From Burkholderia vietnamiensis LMG 10929 (GTDB lineage: Bacteria > Pseudomonadota > Gammaproteobacteria > Burkholderiales > Burkholderiaceae), in contig NZ_CP009630.1 in the NCBI RefSeq assembly GCF_000959445.1, positions 1,426,001 to 1,490,000 of the forward strand: a stretch of DNA of 64,000 bases, given 5' to 3'. The position numbers were made by a program, and so were the translations under genes. Each line of letters begins with the position of its first letter. The first letter of the stretch is position 1. Positions 10,573 to 19,538 of this stretch are shown piece after piece. Below the pieces are notes generated by a model. That model was not told where the DNA came from. It saw only the letters and a program-made list of their open reading frames with translations, and did no database searches.

Positions 10573-11472
10573 TCAGACCCAGAATATCGCGACCGCGATC
10601 CCGCCGAACAGCGCCCACTTCACGATGTAGTACACGGTCCGGTTCCACGCCTTCAGCCGCTTGCCCAGGCGCCGAATCGCATACAGATACTTGAACGCGT
10701 GATTGAGGCCGCCGGTGCGGTCGCCGGTTTCGTTCGGCGACGCCGCCGCGCGCATCAGCAGCTGCCCGAACGCGTCGTTGACGCGCTGCGCCCAGCGGTA
10801 TTTCATCGGCCGGTCGATGTCGCAGAACAGGATCACGCGATCGTGCTCGGTGCGGTTCTCGGCCCAATGCAGATAGGTTTCGTCGAACATCACGGCCTCG
10901 CCGTCGCGCCATGCATACGACTCGCCGTCGACGACGATCCGGCACGCCGCGTCGTTCGGCGTGTCGAGCCCGAGGTGGTAGCGCAGCGACCCCGCATACG
11001 GATCGCGATGCAGGCCGAGCTTCCCGCCCGGCGGCAACTGCGCGAACATCGCGGCCTTGATCGACGGAATCCGCGACAGGATCTCGACCGTGCGCGGACA
11101 CAACGCCTGCGCGGACGGATGCGGCGCGTCGTACCACTTCAGGTAGAAGCGTTTCCAGCCGTTGCGAAAGAACGAATTGAAGCCGATGTCGTTGTACTCG
11201 GCCGACGCCTTGATCCGGCTCGAATCGCGCAGCGCGAGCGCTTCGTCGCGGAAGGTGCGCCATTCGCGCTGCAGCACCGCGAGTTCAGGAAAGTGGCCGA
11301 TCTCGATGAACGGCGTGGTCGGCACCGACGAGAACGCATACGAAAAGCAGTTCAGCGGCGCGGTGAAGGTCGAGTGATCGGATAGTTGCCTGAACAACCG
11401 ATGCCGAACCTTGCCGCGCCGATGCGTGTGGACCACACACGCAATGAACACGATCAACAGGACCCAGCGCAT
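10573..11472 (-). CDS. lpxO: Aspartyl/asparaginyl beta-hydroxylase family, LpxO-like lipid A hydroxylase
   Basis: A 299-residue protein with an N-terminal membrane helix (MRWVLLIVFIACVVH), a Fe(II)/2-oxoglutarate dioxygenase domain and a C-terminal hydrophobic helix (IVKWALFGGIAVAIFWV). The metal-binding His and acid appear in KLGLHRDPYAG and the second His in ETYLHWAENRTEHDR; downstream Arg residues would bind 2-oxoglutarate. Membrane-anchored members of this family are LpxO enzymes, which 2-hydroxylate acyl chains of lipid A at the inner membrane. Length and both-end anchors match LpxO. The gene stands alone with its own promoter region. Confidence 0.8.
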   Translation of the reverse strand: MRWVLLIVFIACVVHTHRRGKVRHRLFRQLSDHSTFTAPLNCFSYAFSSVPTTPFIEIGHFPELAVLQREWRTFRDEALALRDSSRIKASAEYNDIGFNSFFRNGWKRFYLKWYDAPHPSAQALCPRTVEILSRIPSIKAAMFAQLPPGGKLGLHRDPYAGSLRYHLGLDTPNDAACRIVVDGESYAWRDGEAVMFDETYLHWAENRTEHDRVILFCDIDRPMKYRWAQRVNDAFGQLLMRAAASPNETGDRTGGLNHAFKYLYAIRRLGKRLKAWNRTVYYIVKWALFGGIAVAIFWV

Positions 11473-11598
11473 CGATATTTCCCCCGTAAGTTCTTTGCAG
11501 AAATTTTAGGGAAGGGGAAAAATTCATGCACTGAAGCGCACGCGAAACGACGCGCGCAATCCACGCGCGACCACGATGCCGGCCGCCCGCTCTCACAT

Positions 11599-11632
11599 CG
11601 CCGAAAAGCCCGTGCCGACGGGCTTTTCGGCG
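11599..11632. terminator. Bidirectional-type terminator hairpin
   Basis: A perfect 15-bp inverted repeat with a 4-nt loop (arms 11599-11613 and 11618-11632). The core AAAAGCCCG/CGGGCTTTT gives A-tract and T-tract on either side of a GC stem, a common terminator form in these bacteria. It lies just past the 3' end of the minus-strand gene at 11682-12236 and likely terminates that transcript. Confidence 0.7.
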
Positions 11633-11681
11633 CCATCGCAACGCATGCGCGCGATGCCGGCCGCACCTGCGCACGCGGCAA

Positions 11682-12236
11682 TTATTCCGAAAACGGCAAA
11701 TCAGTTTGTCCGTCTGCGCGCATACCGAACGTGTTGAGCGTCATCGCGACCAGCGCGTAATAGCCGAGCAGCGCGACCAGATTGACGACCGTCTCGTGGC
11801 CGAAGCGCGCGCGTGCGCGCGCGAACGTCGCGTCGCTCACGCGCTGCGTGTCGTAGAGCTCGGTCGCGAACGCATGGATCAGCGCATCGTCGTCCGATTC
11901 GAACGCCGGCTTCACGCCGCGCCGGATTGCGTCGGCCGTTGCGGCCGGCACGCCGGCTTCGAGCGCGATCGGATGATGGATGTGCCACTCGGCTTGCGAG
12001 CGCCAGCGCGCGGCGGTCACGAGGATCGCCAGCTCCGACAGCCGCAGCGGCAAGCCGGTGCGATAGCGGCAGAACGCGCCGAGCCGCTGCGCATGCTGCG
12101 CCAGCTCGGGGCTCGCGATCCAGCCGACGAACGGGCCGTTCAGGTTGCCGCGCGGGCCGCCGAGGATTTCGGCCAGCACGGCCTTCTGCTCGTCGCTCGC
12201 CGATGCCGGATCGAACGGAGGCAATCTGTCTGTCAT
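11682..12236 (-). CDS. Carboxymuconolactone decarboxylase-like protein
   Basis: A 184-residue protein with the all-helical AhpD/CMD core: LRLSELAILVTAARWRSQAEWHIHHPIA. It lacks the CxxC pair of AhpD, so it is not a peroxidase partner; the retained Glu and His residues fit the decarboxylase-like branch, whose substrates are diverse. The start at 12236 is chosen because the longer frame has no family similarity. It lies 25 nt downstream of the class III aminotransferase gene on the same strand and is probably cotranscribed with it. Substrate unknown. Confidence 0.8.
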   Translation of the reverse strand: MTDRLPPFDPASASDEQKAVLAEILGGPRGNLNGPFVGWIASPELAQHAQRLGAFCRYRTGLPLRLSELAILVTAARWRSQAEWHIHHPIALEAGVPAATADAIRRGVKPAFESDDDALIHAFATELYDTQRVSDATFARARARFGHETVVNLVALLGYYALVAMTLNTFGMRADGQTDLPFSE

Positions 12237-12261
12237 CGCAACCTCTCCAGGGGTTCGGGAT

Positions 12262-13596
12262 TCACGCGCCGGCCGACGCGAGCGCCGCACCGATCGCGCC
12301 GGACAGCCGTTCGACGATCGTGTCGATCTGCTGCGCGGTGCAGATGAACGGCGGCGCGACGAGAATGTGATCGCCGTGCACGCCATCGATCGTACCGCCC
12401 ATCGGATACACCATCAGCCCGCGCTGCATCGCCTCGCGCTTGACCGCCGCATGCAGCTTCAGCTTGGGATCGAACGGCGCCTTGCTGTCTCGATCGCGCA
12501 CCAGCTCGACGCCGACGAACAGCCCGCGCCCGCGCACGTCGCCGACGTGCGGATGCGCAGCGTAGTGCTCGCGCAGCGACGCGCGCAGTTGCTCGCCGCG
12601 CGCCTTCACGTTGTCGAGCAGCTTCTCGTCGGCAATCACGCGCTGCACTTCGAGCGCGGCCGCGCACGCGGTGGCATGGCCGAGATACGTGTGACCGTGC
12701 TGGAAGAAGCCGGAGCCGTCGACGATCGTCCGATAGATGCGATCGCTCACCAGCGTCGCACCGATCGGCTGGTAGCCCGCGCCGAGCCCTTTCGCGATCG
12801 TCAGCAGGTCGGGCGCGACATCGTCATCGTCGCACGCGAACAGGTAGCCGGTGCGCCCCATCCCCGACATGATTTCGTCGAGGATCAGCAGCACGCCGTA
12901 CTTGTCGCAGACCGCGCGAATCTTCTTCAGGTACGTACGTACCGGCGGCACCGCGCCGGCGGTCGCGCCGACCACCGTTTCGGCAACGAACGCCGCGACG
13001 TTCTCCGCGCCAAGTGCGACGATCTTCTGCTCGAGCTCGTCGGCGAGGCGCTGCGCATACGCTTCGTCGGTCTCGCCCGCCGCCTGGTCGCGATACGCAT
13101 AGCACGGGCTCACGTGATGCGCTTCGATCAACAGCGGCAGGAACGGCTCGCGCCGCCATGCGTTGCCGCCGATCGCGAGCGCGCCGAGCGTGTTGCCGTG
13201 ATAGCTCTGGCGGCGCGCGATGAAGTGGCGGCGCTGCGGCTCGCCCTTCTCGACGAAATACTGGCGCGCGAGCTTCAGCGCGGCCTCGATCGCCTCGGAG
13301 CCGCCCGACACGAAATACACGTGCTCGAGCCCTGCCGGTGCGGCCTCGACGAGCCGGTCGGCCAGCTCCTCGGCCACGTCGGTCGTGAAGAACGACGTAT
13401 GCGCGTACGGCAGCTGCTGCACCTGCCGCTTGATCGCGTCGATCACGCGCTGGTTGCTGTGGCCGAGACACGATACGGCCGCGCCGCCGCAGGCGTCGAT
13501 ATAGCGTTTGCCGGTCGAATCGATGATCTCGATGCCGTCGCCTGCGACGGCGACGGGCAAGGTGGCGCGCGGAGCGCGATGAAAAACGGTCGTCAT
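12262..13596 (-). CDS. Class III PLP-dependent aminotransferase
   Basis: A 444-residue class III aminotransferase (fold type I). Visible landmarks: the phosphate-binding region VSGGSEAIEAALKLARQY, the PLP-contact segment LLILDEIMSGMGRTG, and the Schiff-base Lys in LLTIAKGLGAGYQPIGA, followed by HTYLGHATACAAAL. ATG 13596 follows GAGG at good spacing; an ATG four codons upstream is also possible. Related genes are annotated as aspartate-aminotransferase family or omega-amino acid transaminases. The neighbours downstream (CMD-like) and upstream (remains of an acyltransferase and amino acid ABC transporter genes) suggest uptake and catabolism of an amine or amino acid derivative. The substrate cannot be named. 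Confidence 0.9.
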   Translation of the reverse strand: MTTVFHRAPRATLPVAVAGDGIEIIDSTGKRYIDACGGAAVSCLGHSNQRVIDAIKRQVQQLPYAHTSFFTTDVAEELADRLVEAAPAGLEHVYFVSGGSEAIEAALKLARQYFVEKGEPQRRHFIARRQSYHGNTLGALAIGGNAWRREPFLPLLIEAHHVSPCYAYRDQAAGETDEAYAQRLADELEQKIVALGAENVAAFVAETVVGATAGAVPPVRTYLKKIRAVCDKYGVLLILDEIMSGMGRTGYLFACDDDDVAPDLLTIAKGLGAGYQPIGATLVSDRIYRTIVDGSGFFQHGHTYLGHATACAAALEVQRVIADEKLLDNVKARGEQLRASLREHYAAHPHVGDVRGRGLFVGVELVRDRDSKAPFDPKLKLHAAVKREAMQRGLMVYPMGGTIDGVHGDHILVAPPFICTAQQIDTIVERLSGAIGAALASAGA

Positions 13597-13611
13597 GCGT
13601 TGCCTCATGGA

Positions 13612-13890
13612 TCAGGACGCGCGGGGCGCGTGCCCGGACGGCACGATGCGCGTCGCGAAGCGCTGCGTGCCGTGTTGATGGATCGTGAAGTCGATCGCGG
13701 TGTCGCGGATCTCGAACACCGCGGTCGCCAGCGTGTTTTCGTCGTCCGGGTCGTCCGGGTCGTCCGGGTCGGCCGGATCGTCGCGATAGATCGGCAGCCC
13801 TTCCGGTGCGCGGTCGCCGAGCGCACGCAGCAGCGCGGCTTCGTCAGGCACGTCGATGCCCGGCAGCAGCGCATCGACGCGCCGCCGACG
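13612..13890 (-). pseudogene. 3' end of a C45-family acyltransferase/peptidase gene
   Basis: The last ~90 codons of a gene reading [20 protein letters not shown], then an Asp/Pro repeat (DDPADPDDPDDPDDEN), then TLATAVFEI and a stop. This is the C-terminal region of C45 autoproteolytic acyltransferases (related to penicillin acyl-CoA transferase), which are normally about 350 residues long with a catalytic Cys exposed by self-cleavage. The whole catalytic part is missing. Upstream sequence belongs to an ABC ATPase gene in another frame, so a deletion has joined the two. The Asp/Pro run comes from a 9-bp tandem repeat at 13742-13768. Confidence 0.7.
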
Positions 13891-14438
13891 GTCGCCGGAC
13901 GATCTCGTGCGTGACGACGATCATCGTCATCCCTTCGGTCGCGAGATCCTGCATCGCCTTCAGCACTTCATGGCGCAATTCCGGATCGAGCACTGACGTC
14001 GGCTCGTCGAACCGCATCAGCCGCTGCCGCGGCCGGATCGCCAGCGCCCGCGCGATCGCGACGCGCTGCTGCTGGCCGCCCGACAGCTCCGACGGATAGT
14101 GATTCGCGCGCGATGCGCCGCGCACCTGGATCGGCCCGAACATCACGTTCTCGAGCGCGGTCATTTGCGGAAACAGGTTGAACCGCTGGAACACCATGCC
14201 GCCTTCGAGCCGGATGTCGCGGATCGTCGTCGCGTTGCCGCGCACGCTCTGGCCGTCGACCAGCAGCTCGCCGCCGGTGATCTTCTCGAGCGCGTTGATA
14301 CAGCGCAGCATCGTCGACTTGCCGGAGCCCGACGGGCCGACCACGACGACCACCTCGCCCGCGTCGATCTTCAGGTCGATGTTCTTCAGCATCGGCACGT
14401 GGCCGAAGCTCTTCGACACGTTCTGGAATTCTGCTCAT
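13844..14438 (-). pseudogene. Polar amino acid ABC transporter ATPase, degraded
   Basis: Walker A (GPSGSGKST), Q-loop region ([12 protein letters not shown]), signature [15 protein letters not shown], Walker B (FDEPTSVLD) and the switch His (VVTHE) are all readable, so this is a GlnQ/HisP-type ATPase. Three lesions are visible. The ATG at 14438, overlapping the permease stop, is one base out of frame with the ATPase frame (readable from about 14419). About 20 residues expected between VRGASRA and [10 protein letters not shown] are absent. The C-terminus after VVTHEI switches into C45-gene sequence and stops. Family members are about 240-260 residues; here about 175 remain. Probably inactive. 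Confidence 0.75.
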
Positions 14439-14881
14439 AAGATTTTCATCCGCTTTTCGACGAGCCGAAGCGCCAGCGTCATCGCACCGGTCAGTATCAG
14501 ATAGATGACGGCCACCGCGAGCCCCGCTTCGGTCAACCCCTTCGGGATCGACAGCAGCGCGCCTCGCACCACTTCCGCGAGATACGCGCCCGAATTCACC
14601 GTGATCGCGGCCGTCAGGCCGTCGATGCGGATATGCGCGAGCAGCGGCAACGCGAAGTACAGGAACATCACCTGTACGACGATCGGCGTGCCGCGGATCA
14701 GTTCAATATCAATCTGGGCGAGCATGTTCATCGCCTTCGGTCCGTATGCGCGGAACATGCTCGCAATCATCCCGACGACGAAACCGCCCACCAGCCCCAC
14801 CAGTGCGATGAACACCGTCAACCGGACCCCGTCCATCAGGTCCGGCAGCGCTGCCCAGATCGCCGACCAATCGAAATTCAC
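14435..14881 (-). pseudogene. Polar amino acid ABC permease with internal deletion
   Basis: The N-terminal part (FDWSAIWAALPDLMDGVRLTVFI ... IELIRGTPIVVQVMFLYFALPLLA) and the extreme C-terminus (AVAVIYLILTGAMTLALRLVEKRMKIL) are those of a GlnP/HisM-type inner-membrane permease. Between SIPKGLTEAGL and AVAVIYLI about 55-60 residues found in the family are missing, including the EAA loop that docks the ATPase. The total is 148 residues from the GTG start at 14881 against about 215-220 expected. The frame is intact, so a shortened product could still be made, but without the coupling loop transport is unlikely. The expected length is from family knowledge. Confidence 0.75.
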
Positions 14882-14941
14882 GTGTCGCTCCCCGTTCGAT
14901 TCAAGACCGGCGCGGCCGCCCGGCCGCGCCATCGTGTGGCG

Positions 14942-15667
14942 TCACGCCCACATCTTCGGCGGCTCGGCGCCGAACCACTTCTTGTAGATCAGCGCGTAGC
15001 GGCCGTCGGCCTTGATCTTCACGGGCGACGCGTTGACCTTCGGGAAGCCGATCCCGTACTGGTCGCCGCTGACGGGCTGGCCCGCGACCTTCACCTTGCC
15101 CTTGCCTTCGTTGTTCACGAAGAACGGCACGTTCGGCGTGTCGCGCATCGCCGCGTCGACGCGGCCTGCCTCGAGCGCGAGGTACGCCTGGTCGATGTTC
15201 GGGAACTGGCGGATTTCCTTCGGCTTCAGGTGTGCCTTGATCCAGTCGATCGTCGCGGTGCCCGTTTTCGCGGCGATCACCTTGCCGTTCAGGTCGTCGA
15301 TCGACTTGATCGACGTATTGCCGGTCTGCACCATCGCCGCGAGCCCGCTGTCGTAGTACGGCGCGGAGAAGTCGATCGCCTTCTTGCGCTCCTCCTTGAT
15401 GGTCATCCCCGACAGCGCGACGTCGATGTTCTGCGTCTGCAGCGCCGGAATCAGGCCCGCGAAATCCATCGGCTGGATCGTGTACTTCCAGCCCGGGTCC
15501 TTCGCGATCTCGGCCCACAGGTCGAGATCGAAGCCGACGTACTTGTCGCCCTGCTTGAACTCGAACGGCATGAACGACGTATCGGTCCCGACGACGAGCG
15601 TCTTGGTGTCCGCGCGGGCGATGCTGGCGCCGAGCGCGGCAGCTTTCAGGAAGGAACGGCGACTCAT
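14942..15667 (-). CDS. Polar amino acid ABC transporter substrate-binding protein (possibly defective)
   Basis: A 241-residue GlnH/HisJ-type periplasmic binding protein: VVGTDTSFMPFEFK, GFDLDLWAEIAK, DVALSGMTIKEERKKAIDFS and the C-terminal YALIYKKWFGAEPP. The start MSRRSFLKAA has the twin-arginine motif, but the hydrophobic core is only about 10 residues before the mature part (ADTKTLVVG), shorter than a working signal peptide. A loop near the C-terminus (GIGFPKVNASPVKIKADG) also looks several residues short. With the damaged permease and ATPase downstream, the whole transporter is probably non-functional. Left as CDS because the frame is intact. Confidence 0.7.
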   Translation of the reverse strand: MSRRSFLKAAALGASIARADTKTLVVGTDTSFMPFEFKQGDKYVGFDLDLWAEIAKDPGWKYTIQPMDFAGLIPALQTQNIDVALSGMTIKEERKKAIDFSAPYYDSGLAAMVQTGNTSIKSIDDLNGKVIAAKTGTATIDWIKAHLKPKEIRQFPNIDQAYLALEAGRVDAAMRDTPNVPFFVNNEGKGKVKVAGQPVSGDQYGIGFPKVNASPVKIKADGRYALIYKKWFGAEPPKMWA

Positions 15668-16313
15668 GACTTTTCTTCGCATGGTTGAGCGAGGTAACCG
15701 GCCGGCTGGGCGGGGAACGACGACATCAAGCCGCACCGCAACATGCGATGTTTAATTAGACATTAGTTCAACATGTGTTGTCAACGTGGATACTACGACA
15801 ACAAAAAAGTGCGCAACGGAAAAATGTATCGAGACAAACCCGAGACGGTGCAAGCGGGTTTGATCGGGGGAAAGGGGGCGTCAGAGATGCGGGGCGGGAG
15901 CGACCGGTCGGTCGGTGTCAATGGCGCGCCGTTGCGGAGCGTGGAAGTGCGACAGTGCCGACGAGGCGATGTGGGCGAGCGCCGTTGCGGCGAACTCGTG
16001 TGTTGCCGTGGCGATCCGGGAATGGACTGACGACTGCGCATCCCGCGGAAGGAGCGAGCGAGGGACGCTGCCGCGGGCAGCGGGGCCGGATGCTTGGTGC
16101 GAAGCGTCCCCTCTCACGCTGGGCCGGCGCGCGCCGGTCGCCGTCGACCGCGTTCCTGCGCCGCAAAGCCGGCGCGCCGCCGTTCAAGCGTGCGATGACC
16201 GTTGCGCCCGCATCGAACGCATCCCACGACGTTCACGCGCGCGGCGCGGGCGGCGCCGGGCGAGCCCACGCACGCAGCGGCGCGGGCATCGCCGGCTCGT
16301 TACCTCATCGTCG
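15668..16313. other. Intergenic region between ABC cluster and MAPEG gene
   Basis: About 645 bp. Near the left end (about 15740-15780) a short AT-rich stretch with the near-palindrome CAACATGTGTTG may be the promoter/operator of the ABC cluster. The remainder is GC-rich with open frames lacking starts or motifs. Nothing else is supported. Confidence 0.4.
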
Positions 16314-16685
16314 TCACGGCGCGGCGAAGAACAGCGCGACGACGCAGGCCATCCCGGCGAACCACACGAGCGAGCGCAGCGCCGCCCAGTCCAGCACGTA
16401 CATCAGCGCATACACGATGCGGATCGCGACGAACGCGATCGCCAGCTGGTCGACGTGATGCGCATTCGCGCCGTTGTGCCACGCGACGACGAGCCCGGCC
16501 GTAAACAGCGCGAGCGCTTCCCACGCGTTCTGGTGCGCGGCCTGCGCCCGCGCGCGCCAGCCTTCGAGCCGCGCGAGATACGCGCGCGGCGCATGGTTGT
16601 CGTAGCCCTTGCGGGCCTTCGCGAGAAACGTCATGGGGAACGGCAACAGCGCCACGATGAACAGGCACAGCTGGGACGTCGTCAT
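16314..16685 (-). CDS. MAPEG-family membrane protein
   Basis: A 123-residue, four-helix membrane protein. The pattern KARKGYDNHAPRAYLARLEGWRARAQAAHQNAWEALALF matches the MAPEG family (membrane-associated proteins in eicosanoid and glutathione metabolism), where the Asn/Glu/Arg motif in helix 2 binds glutathione in the eukaryotic enzymes. ATG 16685 is preceded by a near-perfect AAGGAGGAG. Bacterial members are mostly uncharacterised. The gene stands alone. Confidence 0.8.
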   Translation of the reverse strand: MTTSQLCLFIVALLPFPMTFLAKARKGYDNHAPRAYLARLEGWRARAQAAHQNAWEALALFTAGLVVAWHNGANAHHVDQLAIAFVAIRIVYALMYVLDWAALRSLVWFAGMACVVALFFAAP

Positions 16686-16990
16686 CAAAGTCTCCTCCTT
16701 TATGATTACATCGATCAATGACACGGTCTCGCAGAGCTTAGCATCGCGACACCCCGTTCGCGCACCGGTTTTCTAGACGGCGGACTCGGCAAGGCCGGCT
16801 GCGCGAAGTCGCGACGACCCGCCCGCGAGATCGAATATTCCACCAAATCGACGCTAAATACGTTAATTAAAACTGGCCCAACATACATAAGATAGCGATC
16901 GAAACTGGCTTGGCACGTCGCCACGCCACCCTGCCGACCCCGCGCTGCACCGTCGTGCGCGCGCCGAACGACCTTCGATCCGAACCGACC
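16686..16990. other. Divergent promoter region, MAPEG gene and alr
   Basis: A 305-bp divergent spacer. An AT-rich patch at about 16840-16905 is the likely promoter area for alr; AT-rich sequence near 16695-16720 likely serves the MAPEG gene. No defined operator is recognised. Confidence 0.4.
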
Positions 16991-18112
16991 ATGCCCCGTC
17001 CCATCGTCGCCCATATCCGTCCCGACGCCGTCCGCCACAACCTCGACTTCATCCGCCGCACCGCCGCGCACTCACGCGTGTGGGCCGTGATCAAGGCCAA
17101 TGCATATGGTCACGGGATCGAGCGGATCTATCCGGGCCTCGCGGCCGCCGACGGCATCGCGCTGCTCGATCTCGACGAAGCCGTGCGCGTGCGCGAGCTC
17201 GGCTGGGACAAGCCGGTGCTGCTGCTCGAAGGGATCTTCGAGCCGGTCGACGTCGAACTCGCCGACCGCCACCGGCTCACGGTAGCCGTGCACTGCGACG
17301 AGCAGCTCGATCTGCTGATCGCCGCGCAGCCGCAACGACCGATCGACATCCAGCTGAAGATGAACTCGGGGATGAACCGGCTCGGCTACCGTCCGCACCT
17401 GTTCCGCGCCGCGTGGGAACGCGCGGCGGCTGCACCGTCGATCGGCAACATCACGCTGATGATGCACTTCGCGAACGCCGACGAAGGCGAAGTCGCCTGG
17501 CAGCTCGACCAGTTCGATGCAGCCACGGCCGGGATCCCGGGCGAGCGTTCGACGTCGAATTCGGCCGCCGTGCTGTGGCATCCGCAGGCGCATCGCGACT
17601 GGGTGCGGCCCGGCACGATCCTGTACGGCGCATCGCCGACCGGCGCGTCGCGGCACATCGCCGATACGCCGCTGATGGCGGCGATGACGCTCACCAGCAA
17701 GATCATCGGCGTACAAACGCTCGCGCCGCAGGAAACGGTCGGCTACGGCCGCCGCTTCACGGCCGAGCAGCCGATGCGGATCGGCGTCGTCGCATGCGGC
17801 TATGCGGACGGCTATCCGCGCCACGCCCCGACCGGCACGCCGATCGCCGTCGACGGCGTGATGACGCGCGTGATCGGCCGCGTATCGATGGACATGCTGA
17901 CCGTCGATCTGACGCCGTGCCCGAACGCCGGCATCGGCTCGAGCGTCGAGCTGTGGGGCGATCAGGTGAAGGTGGACGACGTCGCGGAAGCGAGCGGCAC
18001 GATCGGCTACGAGCTGATGTGCGCACTCGCACGCCGCGTGCCGGTGGTGGTCGTGCCGCCCGGCGCGTCGGCAGCGGAGCCGGCGCTGCGCACCGGCAGC
18101 TACGGACGTTGA
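16991..18112 (+). CDS. alr: Alanine racemase
   Basis: A 373-residue fold type III PLP enzyme interconverting L- and D-alanine for peptidoglycan. The PLP Lys is K35 in [11 protein letters not shown]. Other landmarks are [13 protein letters not shown], the region with the second catalytic base Tyr ([10 protein letters not shown]), and [15 protein letters not shown]. The start at 16991 is chosen because upstream codons of the open frame lack family similarity. It has all expected residues and length. Whether this is the biosynthetic Alr or a catabolic DadX cannot be told, since no dadA or murein gene is adjacent. Confidence 0.93.
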   Translation: MPRPIVAHIRPDAVRHNLDFIRRTAAHSRVWAVIKANAYGHGIERIYPGLAAADGIALLDLDEAVRVRELGWDKPVLLLEGIFEPVDVELADRHRLTVAVHCDEQLDLLIAAQPQRPIDIQLKMNSGMNRLGYRPHLFRAAWERAAAAPSIGNITLMMHFANADEGEVAWQLDQFDAATAGIPGERSTSNSAAVLWHPQAHRDWVRPGTILYGASPTGASRHIADTPLMAAMTLTSKIIGVQTLAPQETVGYGRRFTAEQPMRIGVVACGYADGYPRHAPTGTPIAVDGVMTRVIGRVSMDMLTVDLTPCPNAGIGSSVELWGDQVKVDDVAEASGTIGYELMCALARRVPVVVVPPGASAAEPALRTGSYGR

Positions 18113-18265
18113 CGAGCGCGGCGGCGGCGCGTTGCAGGTGCCGTCAGCGCGCCGCATACGGTTGCGGGCCGCATTGCACGCGGCGCGTGCGCGCAGCCGC
18201 CGCGTAGAGGCGCCGCGCATCGGCGAAGGCAACGCTGGCCCCGCACCGCGCCGCTCCCCTGCCCG

Positions 18266-19060
18266 CTACGAACGCCAGATCGGCTCGCGCTTCTCCAGGA
18301 ACGCGTCGATTCCCTCGCCCGCATCTTCTTCCATCATGTTGCGGGCCATCACGTCGCCCGCATACGCGTATGCATCGTCGAGCGGCAGCTCGCGCTGCCG
18401 GTAGAACATCTGCTTGCCGTAGCGCACCGCCGCCGGGCTCTTCGCGACGATCTCCGCGACCTTGCGCGCGACGGCAGCGTCGAGCGCATCCTCCGGCACG
18501 GCCTCGTTGACGAGCCCCCACGCGGCGGCCGTCGCCGCATCGACGAAGCGGCCGGTGACCAGCATGTCGAACGCGCGCTTGGCGCCCACGTTGCGGCTCA
18601 GCGCGACGGCCGGCGTCGAACAGAACAGCCCGACGTTGATCCCCGACACCGCGAAACGCGCGGTATCGGCCGCGATCGCGAGATCGCATGCGGCAACCAG
18701 CTGGCAGCCGGCCGCCGTCGCGATCCCCTGCACGCGCGCGATCACCGGCACCGGCAACGCGCGCATCGCGAGCATCACGCGGCTGCATTGCGCGAACAGC
18801 GCACGGTAGTAATCGAGTTCCGGCTTGCCGCGCATCTGCCGCAGGTCGTGGCCCGCGCAGAATGCGCGGCCTTCGGCGGCGAGCACCACGCAGCGCGCCT
18901 GCGGGTCGGCGGCGATCGAATCGAATGCCGCCTGCAGGCTCGCGAGCAGTTCCTCGGACAACGCGTTGAACTGCTGCGGACGGTTCAGCCGCAGCGTGAC
19001 GACGCCGTCACGCACGTCGTGCAACAGGATGGGTGCTGCCGAAGCGGAATTCGTATCCAT
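18266..19060 (-). CDS. Crotonase-fold protein (enoyl-CoA hydratase/isomerase family)
   Basis: A 264-residue crotonase-fold protein with the oxyanion-hole segments CAGHDLRQM and GIATAAGCQLVAACDL. The two catalytic glutamates of true enoyl-CoA hydratases appear to be absent: the first falls at Gln in AAGCQLVA and the second region reads FAVSGINVGLFCS. This pattern matches the ECHDC3-like branch, whose reaction is unknown. Start MDTNSAS at 19060 follows GGGGA. The next gene on this strand (cheY) is a separate unit starting at 19500. The hydratase label should be used with care. Confidence 0.85.
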   Translation of the reverse strand: MDTNSASAAPILLHDVRDGVVTLRLNRPQQFNALSEELLASLQAAFDSIAADPQARCVVLAAEGRAFCAGHDLRQMRGKPELDYYRALFAQCSRVMLAMRALPVPVIARVQGIATAAGCQLVAACDLAIAADTARFAVSGINVGLFCSTPAVALSRNVGAKRAFDMLVTGRFVDAATAAAWGLVNEAVPEDALDAAVARKVAEIVAKSPAAVRYGKQMFYRQRELPLDDAYAYAGDVMARNMMEEDAGEGIDAFLEKREPIWRS

Positions 19061-19134
19061 GACGTCCCCGGTTGAAATGATGTCGATGCGATCACGCATC
19101 AATATAGTCCAACGGGGAAGCCCACGCCGCGCGG

Positions 19135-19500
19135 TCAGCCCGCGAGTTTCTTCAGCGCGTCGAGCACCGCGTCGCCCTTGAACGGCTTGACGATCCAGCC
19201 CTTCACGCCGGCCGCCTTGCCGCGCTCCTTCATCGCCGGGCTGCTTTCGGTCGTCAGCATCACGACGTTGACCGACGTGTTCGCCAGTTCGCCGCGGATT
19301 TTCTCGACCATCGTCAGGCCGTCCATGTTCGGCATGTTGACGTCGCTGATCACGAGGCGCACGCCGGGCGTCGCCTTGAGCTTCGCGAGCCCGTCCTTGC
19401 CGTCCACCGCCGTCGCGACGTCGAGCCCGTGATTGCGCAGGAAGCCCGCGACTTCGTCGCGCACCGTGCCCGAATCGTCGACCACCAGAATCTTTGCCAT
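19135..19500 (-). CDS. Stand-alone CheY-type response regulator
   Basis: A 121-residue single receiver domain. Acid pocket Asp8/Asp9 (VVDDSGTVRD), phospho-acceptor Asp53 (VISDVNMPNMDG), Thr at 83/84 (MLTTES) and Lys105 (IVKPFK) are all in place, so it should be phosphorylatable. No output domain. It is the last gene of a five-gene unit with a CheA-like kinase and two CheX-like phosphatases, which makes it the probable phosphate acceptor of that kinase. It starts 38 nt after the upstream CheX-like gene. The absence of nearby flagellar genes leaves its target open. Confidence 0.92.
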   Translation of the reverse strand: MAKILVVDDSGTVRDEVAGFLRNHGLDVATAVDGKDGLAKLKATPGVRLVISDVNMPNMDGLTMVEKIRGELANTSVNVVMLTTESSPAMKERGKAAGVKGWIVKPFKGDAVLDALKKLAG

Positions 19501-19538
19501 GCTTTCTTCCCCTTTTGCGTCGTTGCCGACTTCAATGT

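Noticed and set aside
15775..16458. Plus-strand open frame upstream of and overlapping the MAPEG gene
   Set aside because: No ribosome site and Arg/Ser-rich composition; it overlaps a well-supported minus-strand gene.
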